From Mycolicibacterium austroafricanum (GTDB lineage: Bacteria; Actinomycetota; Actinomycetes; Mycobacteriales; Mycobacteriaceae), in assembly GCF_902705885.1 (NCBI RefSeq), contig NZ_CACSIP010000056.1, positions 99,403 through 163,402 on the forward strand: a stretch of 64,000 bases of DNA, in the 5' to 3' direction. Below the pieces are notes generated by a model. The model saw only the letters and a program-made list of their open reading frames with translations. It was not told the origin of the DNA and did no database searches. Of the stretch, positions 31,408 to 39,564 are shown in pieces. Position numbers and translations under genes: made by a program. Position 1 is the stretch's first letter, and each line of letters begins with the position of its first letter.

Positions 31408-32841
31408 TCAGACGGGCAGCAGGGCGTCGATCACCGCGGCCAGCTGCTTGGCCGAGCGGCATTCGTGCATCGTGATCACATCCTGGTAGCGCGGCACCGC
31501 CGAGTCGCCGCTGCCCCAGAGGTGTCGGGGCTCGGGGTTCAGCCAGTGGGCGTGCCTGCTGGCGTTGACCATGTGGGCGAGCAGCCCGGTCTCGGGATTG
31601 CGGTAGTTGTTGCGGCCGTCTCCGAGAACCAGCAGTGAACTGCGCGGCGAGAGCACGTTCGGGTACTGGTCGAGGAAGGACACGAACGCGTGGCCGTAGT
31701 CGGAGTGGCCGTCGCGGGTGTAGACCCCCGCCTCCCGGGTGATGCGCTGTACCGCGACCGCCAGATCGGCGTCGGGGCCGAACAGCTGGGTCACCTCGTC
31801 GGTGGTGTCGATGAAGGCGAAGACGCGGACCCGGGAGAACTGCTGACGCAGCGCGTGCACCAGCAGCAGCGTGAAATGGCTGAAGCCGGCCACCGAACCG
31901 GACACGTCGCACAGCACCACCAGCTCGGGCCGCGCCGGGTGCGGTTTCTTGAGCACCACGTCGATCGGCACGCCACCGGTGGACATCGACTTCCGCAGAG
32001 TTTTGCGCAGGTCGATCTCGCCGGCCCGCGACCGGCGGCGCCGAGCGGCCAGCCGGGAGGCCAGGGTGCGTGCCAGCGGCTGCACCACGCGCCGCATCTG
32101 CCGCAGCTGTTCGCCGGACGCCCGGAGGAATTCGACGTTCTCCGCGAGCTGCGGGACGCCGTACATCTGCACGTGGTCGCGGCCCAGCTGCTCGGCGGTG
32201 CGCCGCTTGGTCTCGGCTTCGACCATCCTGCGCAGCTGGGCGACGCGCTGGGCAGCCAGCGCCTTGGCGATCTGCTCCTGGGTGGGCGTGGGTTCCTCGC
32301 CGTAGGGGGCCAGCAACCCGGCCAGCAACCGCCCCTCCAGGTCGTCCAGGCTCATCGCCTTGAGCGCCTGGTACGACGAGTAGGACGGGCCGCGACTGGA
32401 GTTGTAGCGTCCGTACGCCTCGACGATCTGGGCGATCATGGCGGCCAGCCGCTCGTCGAGGTTAGCCAGCTCCTCGTTGTCGCTGAGCATGTCGACCAGC
32501 GCGCTGCGCAGCGCCTCGATGTCCTCGGGCGGCAGTCCCTGCTCGTCGGTCTCGTCGTCGAGCACCGTCCTGGCGCCGAGCGCAGCCGGAAAGTACAGGT
32601 CGAACAACGCGTCGTAGGTCTCGCGATGATCCGGGCGGCGCAGCACGGCGCAGGCGATGCCCTCGCGCAGCACCTTCCGGTCGCCGAGGCCGAGCGTGGC
32701 CATCACCCGGCCGGCATCCACGGTCTCCGACGGACCCACCGAGATCCCTTGTCCGCGCAGCGCTTCCACGAACTCCACCAGATGGCCCGGAATTCCGTGG
32801 GGCGCCAGCGGCTGCGGCGGGCGGGTGCGTCGGGCAGCCAT
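31408..32841 (-). CDS. VWA-domain protein, CoxE-like (Rv2425c-like)
   Basis: 477 aa. The MIDAS motif is CDVSGSVAGFS, with later ligands at IDTTDEVTQLF and GDGRNNYRNPETG. N-terminal helical part with RGQGISVGPSETVDAGRV. The start ATG shares one base with the MoxR gene stop (TGATG). Such VWA/MoxR pairs work as AAA chaperones that insert metal cofactors or remodel a partner protein; the client is not in view. Confidence 0.9.
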   Translation of the reverse strand: MAARRTRPPQPLAPHGIPGHLVEFVEALRGQGISVGPSETVDAGRVMATLGLGDRKVLREGIACAVLRRPDHRETYDALFDLYFPAALGARTVLDDETDEQGLPPEDIEALRSALVDMLSDNEELANLDERLAAMIAQIVEAYGRYNSSRGPSYSSYQALKAMSLDDLEGRLLAGLLAPYGEEPTPTQEQIAKALAAQRVAQLRRMVEAETKRRTAEQLGRDHVQMYGVPQLAENVEFLRASGEQLRQMRRVVQPLARTLASRLAARRRRSRAGEIDLRKTLRKSMSTGGVPIDVVLKKPHPARPELVVLCDVSGSVAGFSHFTLLLVHALRQQFSRVRVFAFIDTTDEVTQLFGPDADLAVAVQRITREAGVYTRDGHSDYGHAFVSFLDQYPNVLSPRSSLLVLGDGRNNYRNPETGLLAHMVNASRHAHWLNPEPRHLWGSGDSAVPRYQDVITMHECRSAKQLAAVIDALLPV

Positions 32842-33737
32842 CAGTTGAGCCTCAGCTCCCCGGAGGCCTTGACCTGGTCGGACTGGTGTTTGAGCACGAC
32901 GCCCAGCGTCGCCGCGATCAGCTCGTCGTCGATGGTGTCGAAGCCCAGCGCCAGCACGGTGCGGCCCCAGTCGATGGTCTCGGCCACCGACGGCACCTTC
33001 TTGAGTTGCATGCCGCGCAGCACACCGATGATGCGGACCAACTCCTCGGCCAGGTGTGCCGGCAGTTCGGGAACCCGCGAGAGCAGGATGCGCCGTTCGA
33101 GGTCGGGGTCGGGGAAGTCGATGTGCAGGAACAGGCAACGCCGCTTGAGCGCCTCGGACAGCTCGCGGGTGGCGTTGGATGTCAGCACCACCAGCGGTTT
33201 GCGGGTTGCGGTGATGGTGCCGAGTTCGGGCACCGTCACGGCGAAGTCGCTGAGCACCTCCAGCAGCAAGCCCTCGATCTCGATGTCGGCCTTGTCGGTC
33301 TCGTCGATCAGCAGCACCGTCGGCTCCGTGTGCCGGATAGCGGTCAGCAGCGGACGCGACAGCAGGAACTCCTCAGAGAAGACGTCGTCCTTGGTCTTGT
33401 CCCAGTCGCCACCATCACCCCCCGCACCCGCGTTTCCGGCCTGGATGCGCAGGATCTGCTTGGCGTGGTTCCACTCGTAGAGCGCCCGGGCCTCGTCCAC
33501 GCCCTCGTAGCACTGCAGCCGCACCAGCTCGGAGTCGGTGGCCTGGGCGACGGCGCGGGCGAGCTCGGTTTTGCCGACCCCCGCGGGACCCTCGACCAGC
33601 AACGGCTTGCCCAGCCGGTCGGCCAGGAAAACCGCGGTGGCGGTGGCGGTGTCGGGAAGATAGCCGGTCTCGGACAGCCTTCGCGCGACATCGTCGATGT
33701 CGGCGAACATCGGCACCGTGCGTGCGGGGACGCTCAC
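32841..33737 (-). CDS. MoxR-family AAA ATPase (Rv2426c-like)
   Basis: 298 aa. Walker A GPAGVGKTELARA, Walker B VLLIDETDKAD, sensor 1 VVLTSNATRELSEALKRRC (arginine finger at the end). Partner of the VWA protein directly downstream and 18 bp after proA. An insertion AGNAGAGGDGGDWDKTKDD before the Walker B is a flexible glycine-rich loop common to this subfamily. Confidence 0.92.
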   Translation of the reverse strand: MSVPARTVPMFADIDDVARRLSETGYLPDTATATAVFLADRLGKPLLVEGPAGVGKTELARAVAQATDSELVRLQCYEGVDEARALYEWNHAKQILRIQAGNAGAGGDGGDWDKTKDDVFSEEFLLSRPLLTAIRHTEPTVLLIDETDKADIEIEGLLLEVLSDFAVTVPELGTITATRKPLVVLTSNATRELSEALKRRCLFLHIDFPDPDLERRILLSRVPELPAHLAEELVRIIGVLRGMQLKKVPSVAETIDWGRTVLALGFDTIDDELIAATLGVVLKHQSDQVKASGELRLN

Positions 33738-33755
33738 TGTGATAACTCTCCTGAC

Positions 33756-35003
33756 TCAGGCTGGACGGGTGTGGCCAGAGCCCCACACGATCCACTTGGT
33801 GGATGTCAACTCTGGTAGGCCCATCGGACCTCTGGCATGCAGCTTCTGGGTGGAGATCCCGATCTCTGCGCCGAAACCGAACTGCTCCCCGTCGGTGAAC
33901 GAGGTCGATGCGTTCACCATCACCGCTGCCGCATCCACCCGTTCGGTGAACCGTTGAGCCGCAGCGAGATCGGTGGTGACGATGGCTTCGGTATGACCGG
34001 TGCCGTACTCGTTGACGTGTGCGATCGCCGCGTCGACTCCATCCACAATGGCCAATGCGATGTCCATCGAGAGGAACTCCGCGCGCAGTTCCTCCTCGGA
34101 CGGCTCGGCATGCACCGTCACACCGGAATCCTGCAGCGCCGCCGTCAGCCTCGGCACGGCGACGTCGGCGATGGCCGCGTCGACCAGTAGCGTCTCCGCG
34201 GCATTACACACACTGGGCCTGCGCGTCTTGGCGTTGAGCAGAATACGTTCGGCCATCTCGAGGTCGGCCGATTCGTGTACGTAGACGTGGCAGTTGCCGA
34301 CGCCGGTCTCGATGGTCGGCACCTGGGCGTCGCGCACCACGGCGTCGATGAGTCCCGCGCCGCCACGCGGGATCACGACATCGACCAGGCCGCGGGCCTG
34401 GATCAGGTGGGTGACGCTGGCCCGGTCGTCACTGGGCAGCAACTGCACGGCGTCACTGTTCAGGTTCTCGGTCTCCAGCGCGACGCGCAGGGCGTCGACC
34501 AACGCGGCGTTGGACTTCGCCGCCGACGAACTCCCGCGCAGCAGAACGGCATTGCCCGCCTTCAGCGTCAACCCGAAAGCGTCGACCGTCACGTTGGGGC
34601 GACCCTCGTAGACGATCCCGATCACGCCGAGCGGAACACGCTGCTGGCGCAACTGAAGTCCGTTGACCAGCGTGCGACCCCGCAGCACCTCGCCGATCGG
34701 GTCCGGCAGACCGGCGACCTGGCGCAGTCCGTCGGCGATCCCCTCGATGCGGGTCGGGGTCAAGGCCAGCCGGTCGAGCATCGCCTCCGGGGTTCCGGCG
34801 GCGCGGGCGGCGTCCAGGTCGGACTGGTTGGCCTCCATGATGGCGCGGGTGTTCATCAGCACATGGTCGGCGGCCGTGCGCAGGACGCGGTTCTTGGCAT
34901 CGGCGCCCAGCGTCGCCAGCGCGCGGGCCGCGACCCGCGCCCGGCGGGCGGCGGCGTGTACCTGCTCGCGCAGGTCAGGTGCCGATGGGGCGTGCACACT
35001 CAT
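33756..35003 (-). CDS. proA: Gamma-glutamyl phosphate reductase
   Basis: 415 aa; second step of proline biosynthesis. GVIGIVYEGRPNVTVDAFGL, LRGSSSAAKSN, the catalytic cysteine in RRPSVCNAAETLLV and NEYGTGHTEAIVT are diagnostic. Start ATG at 35003 overlaps the stop of the GlxA-type regulator by one base, so the two are probably co-transcribed. The partner proB lies 8 kb away in the obg operon. Confidence 0.96.
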   Translation of the reverse strand: MSVHAPSAPDLREQVHAAARRARVAARALATLGADAKNRVLRTAADHVLMNTRAIMEANQSDLDAARAAGTPEAMLDRLALTPTRIEGIADGLRQVAGLPDPIGEVLRGRTLVNGLQLRQQRVPLGVIGIVYEGRPNVTVDAFGLTLKAGNAVLLRGSSSAAKSNAALVDALRVALETENLNSDAVQLLPSDDRASVTHLIQARGLVDVVIPRGGAGLIDAVVRDAQVPTIETGVGNCHVYVHESADLEMAERILLNAKTRRPSVCNAAETLLVDAAIADVAVPRLTAALQDSGVTVHAEPSEEELRAEFLSMDIALAIVDGVDAAIAHVNEYGTGHTEAIVTTDLAAAQRFTERVDAAAVMVNASTSFTDGEQFGFGAEIGISTQKLHARGPMGLPELTSTKWIVWGSGHTRPA

Positions 35004-35989
35004 CAGGCCAGAGTATCCGGTGGGCGTGGGTGATAGCTCGACCGGTACTTCTGCGGAGGCACACCCACCGTGCGCCGGAAATGGTGGCGCAGCGACGCCT
35101 CCGAGCCGAAACCCGCCTGTTCGGCCACCCGGTCCACCGGCAGATCGGTGGATTCGAGCAGTCGGCGGGCCCGGTCCACCCGCATCCGGGTCAGCAACTC
35201 GAGCGGCGTCGTGCCGACGTATTCGCGGAAGTGACGGCTCAGGCTGCGGACACTCATCGCCGCGTGGTCGGCGATGGTCGCGAGGTCGAGCGTGGTGGCG
35301 GCATTCCGCGCCATCCAGTCGATAGTCTCCTGCAGCGGATGACCCGCAGAAGTGACGTCTCGGTGCTCGATGAACTGTGCCTGCCCGCCTGCGCGCCACG
35401 CCGGCATCACCAGTCGCCGCGCGGTCGCCGCCGCCAGTTCGGCGCCGTGGTCGCTGCGGATCAGGTGCAGGCACAGATCGAGTCCGGCGCCGACGCCGGC
35501 CGAGGTGAGGGTGTTGCCGTTGTCGACGAACAGCACAGAAGGGTCGACCTCGACGGCAGGGTGGCGCCGCGCCAGTTCGTCGGTCCACTGCCAGTGCGTG
35601 GTGGCCCGCGCGCCGTCGAGCAGTCCGGCGGCGGCGACGGTGAATGCGCCGACGCAGATCGCGGCGATCCTGCTGCCACCCACCGCAGCAGCGCGTAACG
35701 CGTCCAGAACGGCGGCATCCGGTGGCTGCAGGAAGTCTCTTCTGCCGGGAACGACCACGACGTCGGCCCCGGCGATGTCGTCCAGTCCGTGCCGGGTGCG
35801 CAACTGCGTCGCACCCCACTCCTCGACGGTGCTGACCGTGCGCCCAGGGCAGCACACCCGGATCTGGTAACCCGCTTCCCCGAGCGCTGTTTGGGCCGCG
35901 GCTTGGTTCGCCAGCCCGAATACCTGGCCCGGTGTCATCACCTCGAACCCGATGGTGCCCTCCTGCGCGAGTACCGCCACCGTCCGCAT
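35003..35989 (-). CDS. GlxA-family transcriptional regulator (DJ-1/PfpI plus AraC helix-turn-helix)
   Basis: 328 aa. Residues 1-180 form a DJ-1/PfpI-like domain (DVVVVPGRRDFLQPP; IAAICVGAFTVAAAGLLDG with the nucleophile-elbow cysteine; ATTHWQW). Residues 215-315 are an AraC DNA-binding pair (LATIADHAAMSVRSLSRHFR; LLTRMRVDRARRLLES; VAEQAGFGSEASLRHHFRR). Divergent from an HD-domain gene with a 17-bp inverted repeat between, so it may control that gene as well as proA. Confidence 0.93.
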   Translation of the reverse strand: MRTVAVLAQEGTIGFEVMTPGQVFGLANQAAAQTALGEAGYQIRVCCPGRTVSTVEEWGATQLRTRHGLDDIAGADVVVVPGRRDFLQPPDAAVLDALRAAAVGGSRIAAICVGAFTVAAAGLLDGARATTHWQWTDELARRHPAVEVDPSVLFVDNGNTLTSAGVGAGLDLCLHLIRSDHGAELAAATARRLVMPAWRAGGQAQFIEHRDVTSAGHPLQETIDWMARNAATTLDLATIADHAAMSVRSLSRHFREYVGTTPLELLTRMRVDRARRLLESTDLPVDRVAEQAGFGSEASLRHHFRRTVGVPPQKYRSSYHPRPPDTLA

Positions 35990-36000
35990 GGCTAGATCTT

Positions 36001-36017
36001 AAAGGAACTTGTCCTTT
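36001..36017. promoter_or_regulatory. Inverted repeat AAAGGA-n5-TCCTTT in the GlxA/HD divergent spacer
   Basis: AAAGGAACTTGTCCTTT lies 12 bp upstream of the GlxA-type regulator start and 61 bp upstream of the HD-domain gene. Perfect 6-bp arms and its place between divergent genes fit an operator, most simply of the GlxA-type regulator itself. Confidence 0.5.
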
Positions 36018-36077
36018 CAGCCACTGGTCTGACCCATCCCGCCTAGACAGGCTCGAAGCACCGACGAAAGGACGCCC

Positions 36078-36785
36078 GTGACCTTCACCGACCCGACCGT
36101 GACATCGTTGGACCTACCCGACACCGACGTCGCCACCGCGGCCCGGCGCCTGGTGGAGACGGTGTCACCGGACTTCGTCTACAACCACAGCGTGCGCAGC
36201 TACGTCTTCGCCCGCGAACTGGCTTCAGACGCCGGACTGCGCGCCGGCGCCGACTACGACGACGAACTGCTGTTCCTGGCCTGCGTCCTGCACGACCTCG
36301 GTGTCACCGACCATGCCAACGGAAGCCAACGTTTTGAGGTCGACGGCGCCGACGCCGCGGCTGCGTTTCTGCGGGAACAGGGCGTCGACGCCGCCCGCAC
36401 CGCGACGGTGTGGAATGCGATCGCACTGCACACCAGCCCCGGATTGGCCCACCGCTTCGGCGCCATCGAGGGATTGGCCCAGCAGGGAATCGCCGTCGAC
36501 ATCGTCGGCCAGGGCCGCGAACGACTCCGACCCGGCTTCGCCGCCCGCGTGCACGCCACCTGGCCGCGTCACGACCTGGGATACGCCCTCGCCAGGGAGA
36601 TCGCGCGCCAGGTTCACGACAACCCCGCCAAGGGCGCCCCGCTGACGTTCCCGGCGCACCTGCATCAGCTCTTCTATCCCGACAGTGGCGGGCTGGCCTG
36701 GTTCGACCTGGTCGAGGCGGCCGGTTGGAACGACCGGCCGACCGGACCGGCCGTCGAGGTTGTCAAAGCACGACGCGCTCCCTAA
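36078..36785 (+). CDS. HD-domain hydrolase, cyanamide-hydratase-like
   Basis: 235 aa. First histidine in YNHSVRSYVFA, the HD pair in LACVLHDLGVTDHA and a further histidine in WNAIALHTSPGLAH; these match the metal-binding pattern of HD hydrolases near fungal cyanamide hydratase and related enzymes acting on nitrile/isonitrile-like or purine compounds. Start GTG at 36078 with AAAGGA 9 nt upstream. Followed at 10 bp by rbsK and a hydratase gene. Confidence 0.85.
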   Translation: MTFTDPTVTSLDLPDTDVATAARRLVETVSPDFVYNHSVRSYVFARELASDAGLRAGADYDDELLFLACVLHDLGVTDHANGSQRFEVDGADAAAAFLREQGVDAARTATVWNAIALHTSPGLAHRFGAIEGLAQQGIAVDIVGQGRERLRPGFAARVHATWPRHDLGYALAREIARQVHDNPAKGAPLTFPAHLHQLFYPDSGGLAWFDLVEAAGWNDRPTGPAVEVVKARRAP

Positions 36786-36795
36786 CGTCCCCGGT

Positions 36796-37662
36796 GTGGC
36801 GCGAGTCTGCGTGGTCGGAAGTGTCAATGCCGATCTCACGTTCACGGTGGCCGAACTCCCCCGGGCCGGCCAGACCGTGCTCGCGTCGGCGCTGGCGACG
36901 TCCCCGGGAGGCAAGGGCGGCAATCAGGCCGTCGCCGCCGCGCGGGCCGGTGCCGACGTGGTGCTCGTCGCGGCCCTGGGAGACGATCCGGCGGCCGAAC
37001 GGCTGCGTACTCATTTGGACGTCAACGGCGTCGGGCCGGCCGGGGTGGTCAGCGTGCCCGGTCCCAGCGGATCCGCGGCGATCATCGTCGACGCCGAAGC
37101 CGAGAACTGCATCGTGGTGGCGCCGGGCGCCAATGCTCATCTGAGCATGAACTCGGCCGCGACCCGGTCCGTGGTCGCCGACAGCGACGTGATGCTGGTG
37201 CAGCTGGAGATACCCGTCGACACCGCCACCGCCGCGGCCCGGGTCGCCCGCGCCGCCGGCGCGGTGGTCATCGTCAACGCCTCGCCCACCCCCGACCGCG
37301 AAGCCATCGCGTCGCTGGCCGAAGTCGCTGACGTGGTCGTGGTCAACGAGGAGGAATCCGGCGCCTGGCTGACCGCGGACGGCTCGCCGGTGGCGCATCT
37401 CGTCATCACCCGCGGATCACGCGGCGCCAGCCACATCGTCGGCGGGCGACGGGTCGACGTCACGGCCCCCGCCGTCGAGGCAGTGGACACCACCGGTGCG
37501 GGCGACGTGTTCGCGGGTGTGCTCGCCGCGTCGTGGCTGCGCGGCGCCGAGGACGCACTGCGGCGCGCCTGCGCGGCCGGGGCGCTGGCGACGCTGATCC
37601 ACGGAGCCGGCGACTGTGCCCCTTACAGTGAGGCCATCGAGGACATCTTGGAGGCTTCATGA
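36796..37662 (+). CDS. rbsK: Ribokinase-like sugar kinase (PfkB family)
   Basis: 288 aa. PfkB signatures: GGKGGNQAVAAARAGADV near residue 37 and DTTGAGDVFAGVLAA near 232 (catalytic aspartate). N-terminal VVGSVNADLTFTV is ribokinase-like. The start GTG at 36796 is taken because earlier in-frame codons belong to the HD gene. Its TGA overlaps the next ATG (ATGA). Substrate ribose is likely from family likeness and synteny with Rv2436. Confidence 0.88.
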   Translation: MARVCVVGSVNADLTFTVAELPRAGQTVLASALATSPGGKGGNQAVAAARAGADVVLVAALGDDPAAERLRTHLDVNGVGPAGVVSVPGPSGSAAIIVDAEAENCIVVAPGANAHLSMNSAATRSVVADSDVMLVQLEIPVDTATAAARVARAAGAVVIVNASPTPDREAIASLAEVADVVVVNEEESGAWLTADGSPVAHLVITRGSRGASHIVGGRRVDVTAPAVEAVDTTGAGDVFAGVLAASWLRGAEDALRRACAAGALATLIHGAGDCAPYSEAIEDILEAS

Positions 37663-38480
37663 CCGCGACGAACCCACCCCGGCCGCCCGAGGGTGACTGG
37701 CTCGGGACGCCCTACCTGCGCTTCACCCGGGAAGGTGCGTTCGGGGTGTGCACGCTGGACCGGCCCGAGGCGCGCAATGCGATGACGCCGGCGATGTATT
37801 TCGGCATCAAGTACGCGGTCAAACACGTCGACGGTGACCCGGACCTGGCCGGGTTGCTGCTCACCGGCACCGGCGACGTGTTCGCGCCCGGCGGCGACAT
37901 GGGCGGTGGCGGAGCGGACAACTGGCTGACGTTCGGCTCCGCGCTCGGCATGGACGCCTTGCCGTTCGACACTCTGCGGCAGTCCCACAAGCCCGTCGTG
38001 GCCGCGGTGAACGGTCTGTGTCAGGGCGGCGGACTGCAGATCGCGCTATGCGCCGACATGGCGGTGGTCAGCGACCGAGCGACGTTCCGGGTGCCCGAGC
38101 TCTACCGTGGGATCGCCGACACCTACTACAGCCACATGCTGGCCCGGCTGATCGGGCCGGTGCGCACCCGCGACCTGATGTTCACCGGCCGCACGTTGTC
38201 GGCGGCCGAAGCACTCGACTGGGGCATGGTGGCACGGATGGTGCCGCACGCGGACTTGCACGACGCCGCCCGCGACGTCCTCGCGCAGTGCTGCCGCACG
38301 GCGCCGGGGGCTCGGTCGGTCATCAAGTCGAGCCTGGACAACTACATCGGCCTGTACGACCGCATCGGCATGCAATCCAGCTTGGGCGCACCGGAATCCA
38401 TCGAGGGGTTCATGGCGTTCAAGGAGCGCCGCTGTCCGGAGTGGGTGCATCCCGAGCTGCGCATCGAGGGCCGGCTCTAG
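37659..38480 (+). CDS. Enoyl-CoA hydratase/isomerase family protein
   Basis: 273 aa crotonase-fold protein. GVCTLDRPEARNAMTPAM, LLLTGTGDVFAPGGDMGGGG (oxyanion-hole region), AAVNGLCQGGGLQIALCAD and the C-terminal segment FMAFKERRCPEW are visible. The two usual catalytic glutamates are not obvious: the segment FRVPELYRGI carries one candidate. True hydratase activity is therefore uncertain. Third gene of HD-rbsK-crotonase, overlapping rbsK by 4 nt. Confidence 0.88.
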   Translation: MTATNPPRPPEGDWLGTPYLRFTREGAFGVCTLDRPEARNAMTPAMYFGIKYAVKHVDGDPDLAGLLLTGTGDVFAPGGDMGGGGADNWLTFGSALGMDALPFDTLRQSHKPVVAAVNGLCQGGGLQIALCADMAVVSDRATFRVPELYRGIADTYYSHMLARLIGPVRTRDLMFTGRTLSAAEALDWGMVARMVPHADLHDAARDVLAQCCRTAPGARSVIKSSLDNYIGLYDRIGMQSSLGAPESIEGFMAFKERRCPEWVHPELRIEGRL

Positions 38481-38489
38481 CCCACCGAC

Positions 38490-38509
38490 TATTCAGCCTT
38501 TGCTGAATA
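38490..38509 (+). promoter_or_regulatory. Palindromic operator of the CmtR-like sensor
   Basis: TATTCAGC-CTTT-GCTGAATA: perfect 8-bp arms, 27 bp before the ATG of the ArsR/CmtR-like gene. Length, A/T ends and position match ArsR-type operators, so autoregulation of the sensor-transporter pair is likely. Confidence 0.75.
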
Positions 38510-38535
38510 CAGATTCTGATGTACTGTTGTGGTCC

Positions 38536-38865
38536 ATGGAAGCGGCCGTCGGCAGTCAAGCGCTTTCCCGGTTCGGTTGTGCGCTGTCGGATCCGACACG
38601 CACCGAGATCCTGCTGATCCTGCGCGACGGCCCCGGTTACCCGTCCGACCTCGCCGAGCACATCGGGGTGTCCCGCCAGATCCTGTCCAACCACCTGGCC
38701 TGCCTGCGGGGTTGCGGTCTGGTGGTGGCCTGCCCCGAGGGGCGGCGCAGCCGCTACGAACTGGCAGACCCGCGCATCGCCCACGCCCTCGACGACCTCG
38801 TCGGCCTCGTGCTGGCCGTCGATCCGGCCTGCCACCCGGCCGACGACGACAGGGTGCGCCGCTGA
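38536..38865 (+). CDS. ArsR/SmtB-family metal sensor, CmtR-like
   Basis: 109 aa. Winged helix with YPSDLAEHIGVSRQILSNHL (recognition helix) and the metal site CLRGC (Cys56, Cys60), with a third cysteine in the tail (Cys99 in DPACHPA). These are the same three positions used by M. tuberculosis CmtR for Cd(II)/Pb(II). Start ATG at 38536. It overlaps the transporter gene by one base (TGATG). Repressor released on metal binding is the expected behaviour. Confidence 0.9.
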   Translation: MEAAVGSQALSRFGCALSDPTRTEILLILRDGPGYPSDLAEHIGVSRQILSNHLACLRGCGLVVACPEGRRSRYELADPRIAHALDDLVGLVLAVDPACHPADDDRVRR

Positions 38866-39485
38866 TGACGACGCCGATGGGGATATCCGCGCAGCGTCGC
38901 GCCGTTCTCACCCGGCGGGTTCGGCTTCTGGTTGCCGCGACGATCACCTACAACGTCGTCGAAGCAGTGATCGCGCTGGCCGAGGGCGTCCGGGTGTCCT
39001 CAGCCGCGCTGGTCGGATTCGGCCTGGACTCCGTCGTGGAGGTCGCCTCGGCGGCCGCGGTGGCGTGGCAGTTCTCGGCCCCCGACCCTGAGCAACGCGA
39101 AAAGACGGCGCTCCGCTTCATCGCCTTCTCCTTCTTCGGGCTGGCCTGCTACGTCGCCGTCGACTCGGTGCTGGCGCTGGCAGGAGTGCGTGAACCCCAA
39201 CCGTCACCGATCGGCATCGGATTGGCGGTGGCCAGCCTGGTGATCATGCCCGTGCTCTCGCTGACGCAACGCCACGCCGGCCGCGAACTCGGCTCGACAT
39301 CGGCGGTGGCCGACTCCAAACAGACCCTGCTGTGCACCTATCTGTCCGCGGTGCTGTTGATCGGGCTGCTGCTCAACGGACTTCTCGGCTGGACGTGGGC
39401 CGATCCGCTGGCCGCGCTGGGCATCGCCGCGCTTGCGGTGCGTGAAGGGCTCGAAGCGTGGCGGGGTGATCCGTGCTGCCGCTAA
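38865..39485 (+). CDS. Cation-efflux (CDF-like) membrane transporter
   Basis: 206 aa with about six TM helices. ITYNVVEAVIALAEG and VGFGLDSVVEVASAAAVAW hold the acidic residues of a CDF-type site; the second half has TSAVADSKQTLLCTYLSAV and WADPLAALGIAALAVREG. No C-terminal cytosolic domain; instead the protein ends in GDPCCR, a possible thiol metal-capture tail. Regulated with the CmtR-like sensor from the upstream palindrome. Export of Cd/Pb/Zn is the likely role. Confidence 0.88.
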   Translation: MTTPMGISAQRRAVLTRRVRLLVAATITYNVVEAVIALAEGVRVSSAALVGFGLDSVVEVASAAAVAWQFSAPDPEQREKTALRFIAFSFFGLACYVAVDSVLALAGVREPQPSPIGIGLAVASLVIMPVLSLTQRHAGRELGSTSAVADSKQTLLCTYLSAVLLIGLLLNGLLGWTWADPLAALGIAALAVREGLEAWRGDPCCR

Positions 39486-39501
39486 GACCCCAACCCTCCC
39501 G

Positions 39502-39560
39502 TTGAGACTGCGGTGACGGCGGCGACACGCCGGGCAGGCGCGCCGCCAGCGCAGTCTCAA
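39502..39560. terminator. Hairpin between convergent transporter and nadE genes
   Basis: TTGAGACTGCG (39502-39512) pairs perfectly with CGCAGTCTCAA (39550-39560), with an inner GGCGGC/GCCGCC stem. It sits in the 79-bp gap between two convergent genes, where a bidirectional terminator is expected; there is no U-tract. Confidence 0.6.
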
Positions 39561-39564
39561 TGGC

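Noticed and set aside
31690..33480. 596-aa plus-strand frame opposite the VWA/MoxR pair
   Set aside because: Antisense to two well-conserved genes; no recognisable domain.
39502..39560. Mobile-element terminal repeats
   Set aside because: Arms of 11 bp enclose only 37 nt with no transposase and no target duplication; a hairpin between convergent genes is simpler.
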